Positions 10,412 to 23,367 of a stretch of 64,000 nucleotides of DNA are shown here, piece by piece. The notes below the pieces were generated by a model. It did not search any database and was not told the origin of the DNA. It saw nothing but the letters and a program-made list of their open reading frames with translations. Position 1 is the first letter of the stretch. Each line of letters begins with the position of its first letter. A program made the position numbers and the translations under genes. The stretch comes from Sarcocystis neurona. Taxonomy: Eukaryota; Apicomplexa; Conoidasida; Eucoccidiorida; Sarcocystidae. The stretch covers positions 434,001 through 498,000 of the forward strand of contig KL647324.1 of assembly GCA_000727475.1 (NCBI GenBank), read 5' to 3'.

Positions 10412-13330
10412 GCTGCCACTGACCGTCTCAACTTCCTGCCAACATTGAGGTATGCGTCCAGGAACCTCCTCCCCCCCTCCCAGGACAAGGAGCGGCAAAA
10501 GCAGCAGCAGCGCCAACAGCGACCGAAACAGCAGGCGCCGGCAGCAGCAGACACAGAAGAAAAAACAGCAGCCGCAGCCCGCTGACCGGAAGCAGCAGCC
10601 CACGCGCAGCTGCTTCACAGCACCGGCACTAGCAGGACGACCGTGAGCGGCAGCGGCAACAGCAGCGCAAGGAGCAACAGAAGCAGCACCCGCAAAAGCT
10701 ACTGCATCGGCAGAAGGAAGCAGCAGCGACGCGGGTGAATTACAGAGCGCGCTCACAGCACCTCAGCGTGTGTCACTTGCATGCGGCAAAGCTTTGCCGT
10801 TAAAATGTCCGCTGCAGCTAGGCATGCAGGAACATAACAAGCACGTCCATCCGACCACCGGCAACTTGAGGCAGACGCACAGCAGCAGCAGCAGGAAGAA
10901 ATTAGAGCCCCCGTACGCAACAGCAGTCCCCTGCTCCACTGCAACACCCTGTGCAACAGCACGACTCTCCGCAGCACTCTCCCCTCCTGCAGCGCCGCAG
11001 CACAAGAGACCGTCGTCCGCAGAGTCTTATCCGTCGCAGCAATCTCAGCAGTCACCCCACAGACTTCCCCCCGCGGCGCAGCAGCAGCAGCAGAGGCTGC
11101 AAAGAATCACACGTCTGCGTTTCTAGCGGACGAGGAATTCTGTGGAGAGGCATACGAAGCTACGTTGCTGCTGGTATATTCTCGTGAGGCAGCTCTTTCT
11201 GCCGTTCTAAATCACAGGCGCTGCTCCTGTTCAGCTGCCACTACAGCACATCTGCTGCGCGTCACATGAGAGCCGCTCCTGCTGCCTGCCGAACTCAGCT
11301 GCTGCTGCTACTGCTTCTGCCAAGCCTCCCGCTGCTGCTCCTTCTCCTCCTCCTCTTCGTGCTCTGAGCCTCCCGCTGCTGCTGCTCCTACTCCTCCCCC
11401 TCTTCCTGCTCGGTGTACAGAGTCGAAGCCTCCCGCTCTCGACAGCGAAACAGCTGCTGCAGCTGCGTATCCTCTGGTGCACTGCCCCCGCTGTTGCTGC
11501 TCCCGAACGCCGCTGCGGTCCGAGAGCCTCTCTCACCGCTTTTTCAGCCCACGTTGACAGACACACTGTTCGACCACCAAGGCCCTGTTGCTGTCGCTGC
11601 TGATGTGCCTCTCCGGCTGAAGTGTTTCTAGCTCCTGCTCTTCTCTCAACCGTCTGCTGCTCCTTCCTGCGTGTCCGCCTGCAGCTGTGTGCCATGTATT
11701 GGAATAAGCTTGCTGGCACTCGAACAAATTTGCTGTTCCGCGCCAAGTGTGCTGCTTCTCTTCTGGTATTGCTGCTGAGCTGCGGTTGCTGATGGCGCCG
11801 CGCCTGTGCTGCGGCCGTCTAGCAACAGCTGCTGTCGCAGAAGCAGCAGCTGCCAATGGACGCAGCCGGAAGGCGCTGCGCCGCTCCCTGTGCTGCTGCT
11901 GTGTCTTGAGGGTCGAGAGCAGAACAGCGGCGCGTGTTCGAATCGACGCTCACAGCCGTTCCTCCTCTGGAGTGTATATACACCCCGCAGGCCCTCGGCT
12001 GCGCAGTTGTCTTTACCGTAGACCCCACGGCTGCAGCTGTTGCTGCAACGCTTTTTCTTCAGTAGTACTGTTCAATCTCAGTCCTGCAGCGCAGGAGCCG
12101 CTCCCCCCCCCAGCCAAAGCTGCGGCAGTGCTGCCTGCGCTTCTCCAACACCTGTTGCTGCTTTACGGCCGTAAACGCTAGTGCAAGTGCTCCTCCTTAC
12201 ACTTCTGCTGCTCCTGCTACTCTACACCGTCTTGCAGTTTCTCGATGCCCTTACGGCCTGCCCACGCGGTCCCGCTACTAGCTGGGCTACTGCTTCGCCT
12301 TGTGGCTCTGCTGCTGCTTGGCCTGCTGCTGATGCGCGCGTAGGTGTCGCCGTCCTGGAGCAGCCGCTCCTCCTTCGTGGCCACTCCTTTGCTTCCGCTA
12401 CTGCTGCTGTTGCAGGTAGACGTTCTGCAGCTGCTGCCGTCCTGAAGTCTCGCTACACCTCGTGCTGCTGCTGCTGCTTCGACAGCCCCCCCGCTGCCGC
12501 GGCTGGTTGTCGGGTGCGTCGCAGCCCCTGCTGTGCTGTTACGGAGGGCAGCCTGCAGCAGAATTTTGCTTGTTGAAGCGGAGGGAAGAAAGAAAACGGC
12601 ACGGCTGCTTGTGAGGTCTGCAGCGTCTGTTGCTGCTGTTGCCCTCTGCAAGACACGTCGCTGCTGCTAGAAAAAAAAGGGGCTCTTCTCTATGAGAAGA
12701 CAGCTGCTGCCTGAACCAGCGGCAATTTCGAAACGCGGCTCCTACTACATTGTAGTTGCTGCTGCGATAGTAACGTCCACGGGGATCTGCTGCCGTACCA
12801 CAATGCTGCTGCTGCCGTTCTGAGAAATGTACCTGCTGCTGCTCTGCAGAACTCTCTTCACCGCAGCAGCCACCGACTTGCTGCTGCGCAGCAGAATACG
12901 AATACGCTTAACGCGTCTGCTGCTGCTGTTGGCCACGTCGTGGGTCCTTGCGGCGGCTGCTTCACTTCCTCCTCCTCTTCGCTCGCGAAGGCGCAGCAGC
13001 TGCGGCACCGCGCTCTGTCCCTGTGTGCTTGCTGCTGCAGTTCGCTCAGCACCGCCGCAGCAGGGGAACCGACCGCTGGCTTCGTCGGCTCTCCCCAGCG
13101 TCTTGTGCGCGGCTTGGCTGCAGCAGCAACAACGACGGATTCTTTGCTGCGGCCAGGGATGCGGCAGAAGTGCGAAGAAGCCTCCTCCTCACGCAGCCAC
13201 TACACGCCACGGGCACTTCCGCCACACACATACATCCTTGCAACTCCCCTCTCTGTTTCTGCTTTTTCTGTCTCTCTCACAGGCAGCAGCTCGTGCAGAT
13301 GACGGTAGACTGCCACAAGTGAACTCGTAG
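10412..13330. other. CAG/CTG-rich region upstream of the CK1 start, no recognised gene
   Basis: Triplet runs keep frames open on both strands. Minus-strand frames at 11231-11746, 11533-11856 and 12745-13008 have mixed, less repetitive composition and could be upstream CK1 exons or 5' untranslated sequence. None matches a family I know and the first two overlap, so at most one can be real. The CK1 promoter should lie here, but no motif stands out. Confidence 0.5.
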
Positions 13331-15993
13331 ACCACTACCCACTTCCACGGGTACCTACATCGATCTACATACATATTACAGAGGCAGAAGACACAGATAC
13401 AAAGACAGAAGGAAAGAAAAAGCATGTCTGCCTATCTCCTGCTACACGCCTACGCTGGCGTACACACGTAGGTGTTCGTCTTGTGCTGACGCACAGGCGA
13501 AGAGAGACACGGTGGGAGACAGCAAGTGAGAGCTGCTGTGGGAGAGCGAGCAGCAGCCCTGCTATGGTCCTCTTGCTGTTCGCTTTTTTCCTTCGAATCC
13601 TGCCGGAGTGTGAGCGGGACTGCGTGAGCAAGCGCTTTAGGCTTCCACCACGTGGGAGGATATCGCCGTGCACTTCTCTGTGTGTGAGGGACGCACACTC
13701 ACAGCTATCGGCAAGCTCCCGTAGGACCCCAGCACACAGATGCACGTATTTATATTCAGGGAAGATAGCCCACGAGATACGACCGGAAGCAAACGAGAGA
13801 GGTCAAGAAAAACGGAGACACAGGGAAGGCCTTGGAGCCCTGCAGACAATCGACACAGAAGTGAGGAGGAGAGGCAGCAGTCCACACACTGCGGCACAAA
13901 TCCACCAGAAGCACCGTTCTTTCCCTTGGGCTTCCTGCTGCTGCAAGAGCGATTCTTAGGACATGGGCAGAAACCAAGCCGACAGCTTTGTCATACATGT
14001 ATATGGTGGGATCCGTGCGGGGGCCTCACACCCACACACACGTGCGTGTCCACGCGTGTGGGCCGTCTGTGACAGAGAGAAAGGGAGGGAAAACGAGAGA
14101 AAGGTCGAGACATCCGTGCGCGTGACCAGTTTTTAGCGGTTGTATATATGAGGAGATTCGTTTGTGTATACATGTATACGCGCAGACGTAGGCAGAATAA
14201 AGTTGCCTCGTACTTGTGTCGTACGTAGTAGGTATATGCAGAGTCGATAGGTGGTGCACCGCCTGCCTCAGCAGAGCGAGAGACTTCTCTCTTAAACTCC
14301 GCACGCAGACGGAGCAGCCGCACAAGTGACGCGTACTGGTGCTTGCTTCCCCCCCCGAGTACGTCTGAAGCCATATATGTATACACGTATGGACGGGGCG
14401 GTTATGTGGCTATACGCAGCGCAGGGTCTTTATGTATATACGTGGATGGACACACATTGACCATGTAGCTTTATAGAGTATGCGGCACACGATAAATCTC
14501 CACGCGTGTCTAGTTAGGCGGGACTTGCAGGCTTCTCTACATGCTAAGCAAGCAGGTCTGTGGCATCACGTGGCATTACATTATGTATGTATATATGTAT
14601 ACGCATACCTATGTATGTAGCGATGTGGTGTGCAGCACATAGATACATATATATATATATATATATAGCTGTACGGCATGTGGACCGACATCTGCATATA
14701 CACTTACATGTTATCTCTACACCCACATAGTTATTTTTGCGGCCAGATGAAAAGGAGCACGCAGGATACGTCTGTACGGAGCTACGTGGTACGTGTCGTC
14801 ACAGGAGACGCGTAAATGTAATTATACGTACGTACTTATGTGAATCTGCACGCGGTATGCAGCACAACACTATACACCCAGAGAAGAAGGCAGCTGTGTG
14901 ATTCGTAGCACCCTATATGAGTTTGTGCTGACTTACGCGTGCGGCTCTCTCATATGGGCCAGAATTTACACATAGAGAACTACGTAACAAAGGAATAGTC
15001 TGCATATATCCATAAACAAAAAGCTGCATGTGTGTGTTTTGTCGCGAAACCTATTAAAGCGCAGCGCTGCGGAGGGAGGAGATGCACCGCGCGGGTGAAC
15101 AGGAGGGCGCGCACGGCTGCGTTTCTATCTCCTATTATTACTGCTTCCCATGCACTTGCAGTCACCCACCAGACGTCTACGTACCTCCTTCCTTGTCTGC
15201 CGGCCGGCCTTTTGTGTGGGTGAGTACCTACGACCCCGCGTAGATGTGCGCGTCTTTACGGGAATGTGGACATCTATGTGCGGACAACACAGCCGTGAAT
15301 GTCTGCTTATTGACGTATACAAAGAGGGAGGCAGCCGACCACTCCACGGGCCTTTCTTCTGTGCTTCACTGTGTTTTTCAACGACAAAAAATTCCTCGGT
15401 ACGGACCTCAAAAATTTAATCGGGAGAGGGAGCTGAGTTCTGCGGGTGCGGCTACTCTGCTGCATCTTTTCGTGTGCGCCTGTTTGCGTGTTGGGGTAGT
15501 TGCTCGCACACAGAGAGACACGTCTCAGGCAATAGAAGGCCAGCTACTGCGGGCAAAAACAACACAGAGCTTCTCCACATACGCGACTTATGTACACACA
15601 CACACACGCGCACACAGGAATATGCAAACGGTGTAGGTGTGAACAAACGTCACTGCGCGTAGTAGGCCGGCAGGTGACGTGCACCTACTAACATACATGC
15701 ATTTCCACACTCACGTACAATCCACGTTGTAGCAATCTTCGGCATTACGTCGCACGAGGACAGCCGCTTGTATGCGTAGAAAGTTGTATGGAGAAGAGAG
15801 TAGGTGCATGGCGAGAACGACGCGCGCAGTGACGCACCACCACACGGCAGGAGAGTTTACCAACGCTACTAGGTCGCGCGGCGACGCCAATGAGGAAGGC
15901 AAAAAAAACAGGACCCGAAAAAGGAGAGTCATGGAAAAAAGATAGGAGCCGAGACAAGAGAAGGAGGAGTTCGAGTGGCGGAAGAGGAAGGGT
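13331..15993. other. intergenic sequence, nothing recognised
   Basis: Mixed-composition DNA with only short open frames. A small TA/TATG microsatellite lies at 14580-14670. I see no domain, RNA gene or long repeat. Confidence 0.5.
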
Positions 15994-16380
15994 GTGAAGA
16001 AGAGGAGGAGGAAATGCCACGTTCACGAAGCTACTAGTCGTCCAGCCGCTGGGTGCCGCTGTTCGAGAGGGCACTATGTTAGTGTTCACGTACGCGGTAT
16101 ATATATTGTGTTCACCAAAAGCACAGGAAGGGCCACACGAGGAGCAGCAGTAGGACAGGAGGAGGAGAAGAAAGGAAGAAAAGTCGCGCGGCTCAAGGCA
16201 AAAGTGCCCTGCAAGAAAAGGGAAGAACCGTTTTTGGCTACAGAGACTATCCTGCTGTCGCTGGCATCAAGAGTTGGACTGCAAAAACTAGCAGCACTAC
16301 CAACAGCACCAGATGGTGCGTAGGACTTACTACTTGGGTAGCACGCGGGTACGCTGCTGCAGCTGGTACTCGCAGTAGTA

Positions 16381-17007
16381 GTGCTGCTGGCGCTACTAGT
16401 AGTACCGTTCGTGTTGCTGCAGCAACTACACTCCTCCCTACAACACGGCGCACGGCAAGAGTCAGACAGAAGAAGCAGCCCGCGGAGTACCAGCACAGAG
16501 AAAGACGCGGCAAAAGCAGCAACGTGTAACAGAACTCTACTAACTGCGTCGTCACGGAGGCCTACTGCGGAGCTGCTGCAGCATCACAGCTGCCCACGCC
16601 AACACAGCGATCAGCCGGCACAGGCAGCAACTGCAACAACCCAACACCAAGGACAAGCCAGGGCAACGCGCCGCCGTGGCGTTGCGGTCGCTGCTCCTGC
16701 TGTCGTCGCTGCATCAATGGCAACAGCAGCACCAGCACAAGAAGAGGAATCCACATATATCAGGACGAGCGGCGGCGACTTGGCAGCGCACCGGAGCACC
16801 AACAACACTGCAGCACCACAGCAGCACCAGCCGCAGCACACTCAGATCGCGAGTAAAGACATTCAGAAGGAAATAGAGATAGGGAGATACTTAGAGAGTG
16901 ATCATGGTCGGTGGTGCATGCACACCTCACTGGCCAGCCAGCTAACACGAAACCACGACACCGTTCTGTTCTGCTCCTCCTGTTTAGTGCGCTGGGCGAC
17001 ACTGTAA
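16381..17007 (+). CDS. possible coding segment, Ala/Gln/Thr-rich, unidentified
   Basis: A 208-codon open frame with no ATG at its upstream end; its first ATG is near 16716. It is rich in Ala, Gln, Thr and Ser, then turns less repetitive (TQIASKDIQKEIEIGRYLES) before the stop. The mixed C-terminal half is what makes coding plausible. There is no known domain. Open frames at 17351-17617 and 17869-18348 lie downstream on the same strand, but I could not join them with convincing splice sites. Confidence 0.22.
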   Translation: MLLALLVVPFVLLQQLHSSLQHGARQESDRRSSPRSTSTEKDAAKAATCNRTLLTASSRRPTAELLQHHSCPRQHSDQPAQAATATTQHQGQARATRRRGVAVAAPAVVAASMATAAPAQEEESTYIRTSGGDLAAHRSTNNTAAPQQHQPQHTQIASKDIQKEIEIGRYLESDHGRWCMHTSLASQLTRNHDTVLFCSSCLVRWATL

Positions 17008-18640
17008 TAACGGCTGCCTTGCTGCTGTGTGCTGCTGCTACCTGAGGGGTTGCTGCTGGTGCTCCGCTACTTGTGCTGCTGTGGCTGCTTACACCCTCCT
17101 GCGCGTCGCTGCCGGGTGATATGGCCCAGTCGATCTTCTTCCGCTTGTCGCCCTGCTGCTGTGTTGCGACAAGGATGGGTCCGCTGCAACAGTTGCTCCC
17201 CTGTTGAGGCGACGTAGTGGTTGAACTTGCTCCTGCCGAACTTGATCATGATCAGATCCAGCTATGCTTCGCCGGCGCCTCATCGGGTGCGTGGTCATCC
17301 GGGTCGAGGCGCACTCCTTGTGCAGGTAGTGTGCCGAAACTGCTGTCGGTGTGGATGACTCCGCTGGTGGTGATCACCCGGTAGTGTCGACCCTTGCAAT
17401 GCTCCCTGCGCTCGCTGGAAGTAGTGGTGCTACAGTTGCTCGTGCCGCCGGTGCTGACGCTACTGATCCTCCGGAACGCCCTACTGCTGGTGCTGCTCGG
17501 GGTGAACGCGACGGGGCATCGGAAGCACCTTGGTCCAACCCGCCATTAATGGACTGTCTGCCTGAGTCTCCGCTGCGACAGCAATGCCAGCACCAGCAGC
17601 AGCACTACCTGCAGTAGGACAAGCCGCAGCTAGGAAACGCTTCAGGTGCTCGAGGCTTGATACCTGCTATCTGCAACAGATCACCTGCAGCCGCAGCTGT
17701 AGTGGGCGGGATGTTGTTCGTCGTCCCTTGCACTGGTAGAACAGCGGCGCCTACGTAGCAGCAGATGCAAACCGACGGTGGAACAACAGTAGAAGAAGCG
17801 AGAGATGCGTATCAACGCACACCTTCAGCACGCACGACACGGGCAGCAGCTGTTTCAACACAGCGAACATGAAGTCTGCTGCTGCTTTCCAGTACAACCA
17901 CACCCCCCTTCATTGTACAAGCGAGCTCGCAGATAGTCTCTCACGGGTGATCTGGGAGTGGCACGTGCTGGTACCACTGCCCTGTGTTTGCTGGGTCCCA
18001 TACTCCTGCTGCTGCTACCGGCGACCTGCTGCTACGACTTCTGCCTGGGTGTGGTCCATTGCGGCGGCGATCTCGACTGATTGGCTGATAGCGCTGCTTA
18101 AGAAGTGCGGCTCACCTAATGCCTGGTACACGGAGCTTCTGCTGTTACGACTGACGGTGTCACCCCTGCCGCTGTTGCTGCCACTGCTCACGAGTGCGTC
18201 TAATCTGCGGGATGATGTGCCGGTGAAGTCACTGGTCTGCGGGTGCCCTTTCTGTTTACTTGCTCTGCTGGTGTTGCTGCTGATTATTCGTAATGGCTGC
18301 CGCCCTCTTGGTGCTGGTGACCTGTTGCTGCCAATCCAGTACAGTTAGTAACCAGCAAGTTGCTCAGCACTCCAGCTGCTGCTGTTGCGTCCGCTCACGC
18401 CATCTATGGCACTCACGAAGCAAAAGTGTATGAGCCCTTTCGCGTGTGTACAGTCGGAAAGGCCCGCACTCTACTTCTGTACGGTTGACCACGTGGATGC
18501 ACACGCAGAAGTCGACACGTGCGCAAAAATACCATCTACTTGTATGTATCTACTAAGAACAAGTAAGCGCATCAATTACATTTACACATATGTATGCCCT
18601 GCTAGCTCTATGATGCCACGTTTACATGTATATACGTGCA
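17008..18640. other. CTG/GCTG-rich DNA with short open frames
   Basis: Interrupted CTG triplets run from 17020 to 18330. Plus-strand frames at 17351-17617 (Ala/Pro-rich) and 17869-18348 are open, but many in-frame stops separate them. This may be decayed or intronic coding-like sequence. Confidence 0.4.
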
Positions 18641-18721
18641 CACACGTCCATTGAAAGCGGATAATACTGCCTCACTGCAGGTCTTGGTCTGCCTCAATCA
18701 TGGTGAGGATTCATGGGGGCA

Positions 18722-18923
18722 TGGGGGTTTTCCTGTTCGTGAGCGCAGCCCACTACCTCAAGACTCTGTAACTGTGAGTGAAGGTGTGGGTGTGCCTGCA
18801 GGTAAGTACGCTCATAGTAAAGATCGATGCGGCTGTGGGGGTTTTAACATTCATGAGGGCGACCGCCTACCTCAAAACTCTGTAACAGTGAGTTAAGGTG
18901 TGCGTGTGCCTGCAGATAAGTAT
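18722..18923 (+). repeat. tandem duplication, two copies 114 bp apart
   Basis: The element beginning tgggggtttt occurs at 18722 and 18836. Both copies run through ctacctcaa, then a gtgagt element, and end in gtgcctgcag followed by ataagta or gtaagta. The copies differ at scattered bases, so the duplication is not recent. The two copies translate alike in one plus frame (LPQDSVTVS and LPQNSVTVS). Confidence 0.8.
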
Positions 18924-20424
18924 GTAGATATGGATACGTGCATTTTAGTAGATGTCCACTATCAAGGAGCGGCTAAGGAACACATAAGAAACCGTAGGAG
19001 GCGCTGCAGGAACATAAGGAGTCACTGCATGGCATGCCGCTGCGGCAGTTTTGCAGAGGACTTCCACGCAAGACGCACATATACATACATCTGCGTACGG
19101 AGTGGATACTTTTATTACGGTGTGTAGGTAAAATAGTAAAGACACGTGGATTCTCAAATGAGTAGTCACGTGTAAGATCAGTTCCTCTTTGGTCACCATT
19201 TTCGTATGTGCATTAGTCGAGGCGTACACCTTGCAGACAGCAAAAACGTTCACTTCTTTAGGTTCCTATATCTATGAAATAACGTAGATGTGAACACCCA
19301 TTTGCCTAGCGGTCTTCGGCCTGCAAATCCCCGATCTCTGCGGCTGACCGATAGCACCCAAGACGCGTAGATATTTTCCAGTTGTGTGTACTGCAGTATC
19401 ACCTGACATAAGACCTTGGTTTGGCTCCGCTCTCCCTAAGGGCAAACTGTTTGTCACAACTGCAGTTGACGCGTAAACACTGCTGGTAGGCTGCGCACGC
19501 TTCGTCTGACTTCTTGTTCATGCGGCTCTAACATTTAGTGCGACTAGCGCCTAGATCACTGCCCCGTACTCGCAGACAAGAAAAAGATGATCTCGTCGTC
19601 TACCGGACGTTCGTATGTATATACCTGTGGGACAGCAAGGGTGGCGTGTAGGATGTATACGTCTACAGTGGGTGTCAGCCAGATCTTCTGCCTTCTGCCG
19701 GACATTCGTATATGTATATACCTGTGGGACAGTAAGAATGGTGTGTAGGATGTATACGTCTACAGTGAGTATCATTTGTCCTCCGTCTCAATCACTTCCA
19801 GGACGGACAGTAGTGCACAGTTGCACTTGTACAGCTCCCTCCATCTGCAAAAAAATACGCAGATACGTCTTTCTCCGGGTGTTCTTCTGCTGCATACATC
19901 CGTGAGGGTATTAGCACGTGCTTTCGCTACGATGGTCGAAGTCTTCAGATGAAATTTCGTTGGGCGACTCCACTCCCTATAGCAGCCCTGCGCGTGTAGG
20001 CCACTAACTCTCTTTCTTGTCCTTCCGACGATACGCACAGGCATCATACACAGCATACAGGCTAGTTCCGCCCGTGCTATTTTGACTGTGCAACTTAGGG
20101 CCGGCACTTTGCACGTACAGTTTACAGGCTGGTGTCGTCTCTTTCACTTTGACTGTGCGACATTAGAGGCGGCACTTACACGAGGTATTATTGTGTGGGC
20201 GTCAGGGTACTCCTCTGTAAGCCCGGAGGCCAGCACCTTTATAGTGGAGATGGCATACCGGGAAAGACATAAATCTACTAAGCACGACAACCAGCAGCGT
20301 CATTATCGAGGATGGCGCCCCGGATAAAGTGGTACCTGCTGGGCGGATTATACTGGCGGCAAATTCTAGCGTGTAGGAACACGCGTGTAGCGTTTAATCT
20401 CATTGTAGTGCACGCACGTGCAAT
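18924..20424. other. unique-looking sequence with two further small duplications
   Basis: No gene is recognised. A unit of about 97 bp is repeated at 19603-19672 and 19698-19769, sharing atacctgtgggacag and ggatgtatacgtctacag. A second unit with core tttgactgtgc is repeated at 20081 and 20148, 67 bp apart. Confidence 0.6.
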
Positions 20425-20733
20425 TTGTTGACTGCTTTCACAGAGAGCCTCATATGGACCAGCAGGAGAATACGTGGGGTGGCAGTCCAGCAGGTTTTGA
20501 TGTACCGTTCCCTTTGCTATTATTGTGTTATGGAAGACTTCTTATGGCGGGGGTGGCACGGTAGCAACAAGGTATACGCGCGGCGGCAGCCGGAGCAGCT
20601 GCAGCAGGAACAGCAGAAGCCACGGCAACCCCAGCGTTACCGCCCACAGCAGCAGCAACACTGCCTCCAACGAAAGCTTTCCCCTGATGATGTAGAGTAC
20701 GCAGTAGATATGGAGGTGAAAAAACATGCATAA
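20425..20733 (+). CDS. possible short coding segment with Gln-rich centre, unidentified
   Basis: A 102-codon open frame. The part from MEDFLWRGWHGSNKVYA through a Gln/Pro/Arg-rich run to LSPDDVEYAVDMEVKKHA and a stop has mixed, protein-like composition. There is no known domain and no clear splice partners. It could be an exon, a relic of a mobile element, or chance. Confidence 0.2.
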   Translation: MLTAFTESLIWTSRRIRGVAVQQVLMYRSLCYYCVMEDFLWRGWHGSNKVYARRQPEQLQQEQQKPRQPQRYRPQQQQHCLQRKLSPDDVEYAVDMEVKKHA

Positions 20734-20954
20734 CGTTATGACATTGTCCCCGAGTTAAATCAAGTAGATTGGGAAAGGACGTACAGGCCACAGTATCCTT
20801 ACCACACGAGAACAGTACGCCGAAGAGTGACTAGAGCATGTGATTGAGGAAACGCCAGCTTAGACGTAAACGCATTGCAGATGTTATTTATATCATGTAC
20901 TTACGTATGGCGCTCTGCGTTCGCACTTGGTGACACTCCTGTTACCGGACCTAC

Positions 20955-21564
20955 ATGTACCGGAGGAGTACAGCCAGCACGTTCAAGAACATATTGACAC
21001 CTGCTTCTTTTTTCAAACATTACAACCGTCAGTGCGCACACCTTCCTATCAGACGACGAAATGAAGGCACGAAAGAGAAATCACGCCGCCACCAAATGAA
21101 AAACAACGTGCGGCTGCGCCCGCAGAGGAGCGCTGCTGCAGGCAGCGCATGGCGCTGTTGCTGGTGCTGCTGCTAATAATGCGGACCCATTTTCATTTGT
21201 ACGGCAGCCAAGAACGAAACAAGCTATTGTTGGGACTGTAACGTGGGATGCTGCAGGTCAATGCAACGTGCGTTGCTGCAGCTGCACCTGGCCCATTAGC
21301 AGATCTTTGCGTGTGCAAGGTTGTCGGTGCGAGAACGGGGAGTATATGGTGTTGAAGAACACACTGCCTGTAAAAGGCGGGTGCTTGCGAAGAAACGCTG
21401 GATACAGCTGCACCAACCGCATCACCAGCATCAGCAAGGTGATCTGTAGCTCAGTGTGGGAGGCGAATGTACTGCTGCAGCAGCGGGCGCATGACCCGTG
21501 TGGCACCTGGGATGCAGAAAATTCGCCAGTGTTGCGCGTGCAGGATCTTTCATGCCTGCCGTAG
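20955..21564 (+). CDS. cysteine-rich open frame, possible exon or frameshifted relic
   Basis: An ATG frame (20955-21176, starting MYRRSTASTFKN) overlaps a second frame one base out of step (21100-21564). The second frame runs 154 codons to a stop. Its middle reads like a folded extracellular domain: VGTVTWDAAGQCN, then about nine further Cys including CCSC, GCRC and DPCGTW. The first frame would provide only a basic N-terminus. A single base shift near 21100-21170 would fuse them. Alternatively the second frame is an exon whose acceptor is gctgctgcag at 21141. A minus-strand frame (21258-21599) is also open, so strand is not settled. I do not recognise the domain. Confidence 0.3.
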
Positions 21565-23367
21565 AAGATGCCAGCCAGTCTGCGCCTGCACCCGTACAAT
21601 CATGCTTCCTTCAGGTTCACTGCCGCGACTGGGCCTGGGCAGCAGGATAACCCAGCAACTGTTCGCCACCTCCCGCACAAACACCGGAAGCTTCACACGC
21701 ATGTAACGGCAACTAAGGAACTCATATTTCTTCTGTACACGCACCTAGCAACAGTGAGCTTCCTTCCCTTGCTTGCCCACCAATGCGCCCACATATTGGT
21801 GGAATGCCATCCCCCCGAACGAAAGCTGCACTGAGTACGTTCTTCCGCACGCGTACCCACGAACAACTCCGCGACTATCCATTTGCAAGTACACACCTAT
21901 GGAGAGACATACACACGTGTTTGTGAGGGAAAGAGACAGTAGAAAGTGAACTAGAAGCGGCCTGGTAGCTACACGCGTGGCAGAAACGGCGTTAACGAGC
22001 ACTTCTTATCATCCACATGCAATTTGCAACGACTATTTTACTCTTCTTGTCGCACACGCCTTGCTAAACGACCGTACACCGGCATTCATACATGGACAGG
22101 TTGCAACATCGAGGTCTTCGTGAACACTGCAGTTCCTCTATGGTTGCTCAGTTTGACAAATCGTTGACAGTCTTCAATTTGGGCCGACGGAGAAGTAAAG
22201 GTTTTCGCAGACCATGCAGAATTGAATTTCTGGGTGTGTATCCAGTCTCCCTGACGTCAGCACACGCCTCTAGATAGTTGCTATAGTGTGTATTTTTTAC
22301 TGTGTGCGTACGCGTCTTCTCTCCGATCCTCTCGGCATATAGATCCGTGCACTGAATCCCTGCTCGGTGGAGCATGAGTGCAAAAGTGATGCCCATAGTG
22401 GACGTCCAAACAGACGTACTTACATGTGCACATAGTCAGTCTCACACGCACATGTACCTGTAGAGTCAATGATCAGGAGCTAGGCAGGTACTTTTGATTT
22501 GATGATTCGAAATCTCTGTACGTCTGCATACAGGGCAGACGCAGAATTCCACCGTCACTCCATTTTTCACGGCATGTTGCTGCACGTGTAAGCACCGGGA
22601 CAAAGGCAGATTTTGACGTTGGTTCGCATTCCCGTGCAGACGCATACGCGTCTGTACATCTGCTTGTATGCAAAAAAGTTTACGCACAGAAGTGTTCACG
22701 GACACCTATCTGCCCACCAGTTTCTCGCAGCTGGGGGGGAGGGCAACTGCTGACGCTGCAGCTGGTCGTGCTTGTCTGCGTCATTGCTGCTGCTTGCACC
22801 GGTTTGCTTCGACTGGAACTGTTTGTGTACGTCTCGTTGCTGGATGGTGGTGCTGTTGCCAGTATACACCGGCACCGCGTGCCACGACTGTGCGTTATTA
22901 TGCGTTGCTGCAAAGACAGATTTGTTGTGCATCTAATAATATGCTCTAGCACAGAAAGCGTTATTTATCTGTTTCTCTGCCGGGCACAGGAGCACGTGTT
23001 AGTGGTGGAGGAGGTGAAGGCATCTTTTCGAGCGCGTCTTTGACAGTGTCGGTGTACTCACATGCATGCCGGACTTGTGAATAGAAGAAAGGAAAGGTCC
23101 TGTGTATTACCCGTGTGTAGTTTTCCGGAGGCAAATGTGCCTGCGGTTTTGAACATGGAGTGGGGAGAACACGTCCCCGGTACGAGTCCACAGTGCCGCG
23201 GGCACAAGTATCATCGTCAGAATGTTGCTACGCCGTCTTGTACAGAGAGCGATGTTGTGTAGAGAATGACGGCCGTTTCAGTAGCACGCCGTTCCTCTGC
23301 GCATGGGCAACAATCCCCGAGAACAAAGCTTCCCAGTCGTATATTGAAGTGTAGCCGCCTTCATCTT
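21565..23367. other. sequence with short open frames only
   Basis: Mixed composition with few microsatellites. Open frames of up to about 90 codons occur on both strands without a recognised domain. I see no RNA gene or long repeat. Confidence 0.4.

Noticed and set aside
19300..19460. Possible tRNA-like or other structured RNA
   Set aside because: No cloverleaf with a GTTCRANYC loop and matching acceptor stem could be found here or elsewhere in the window.
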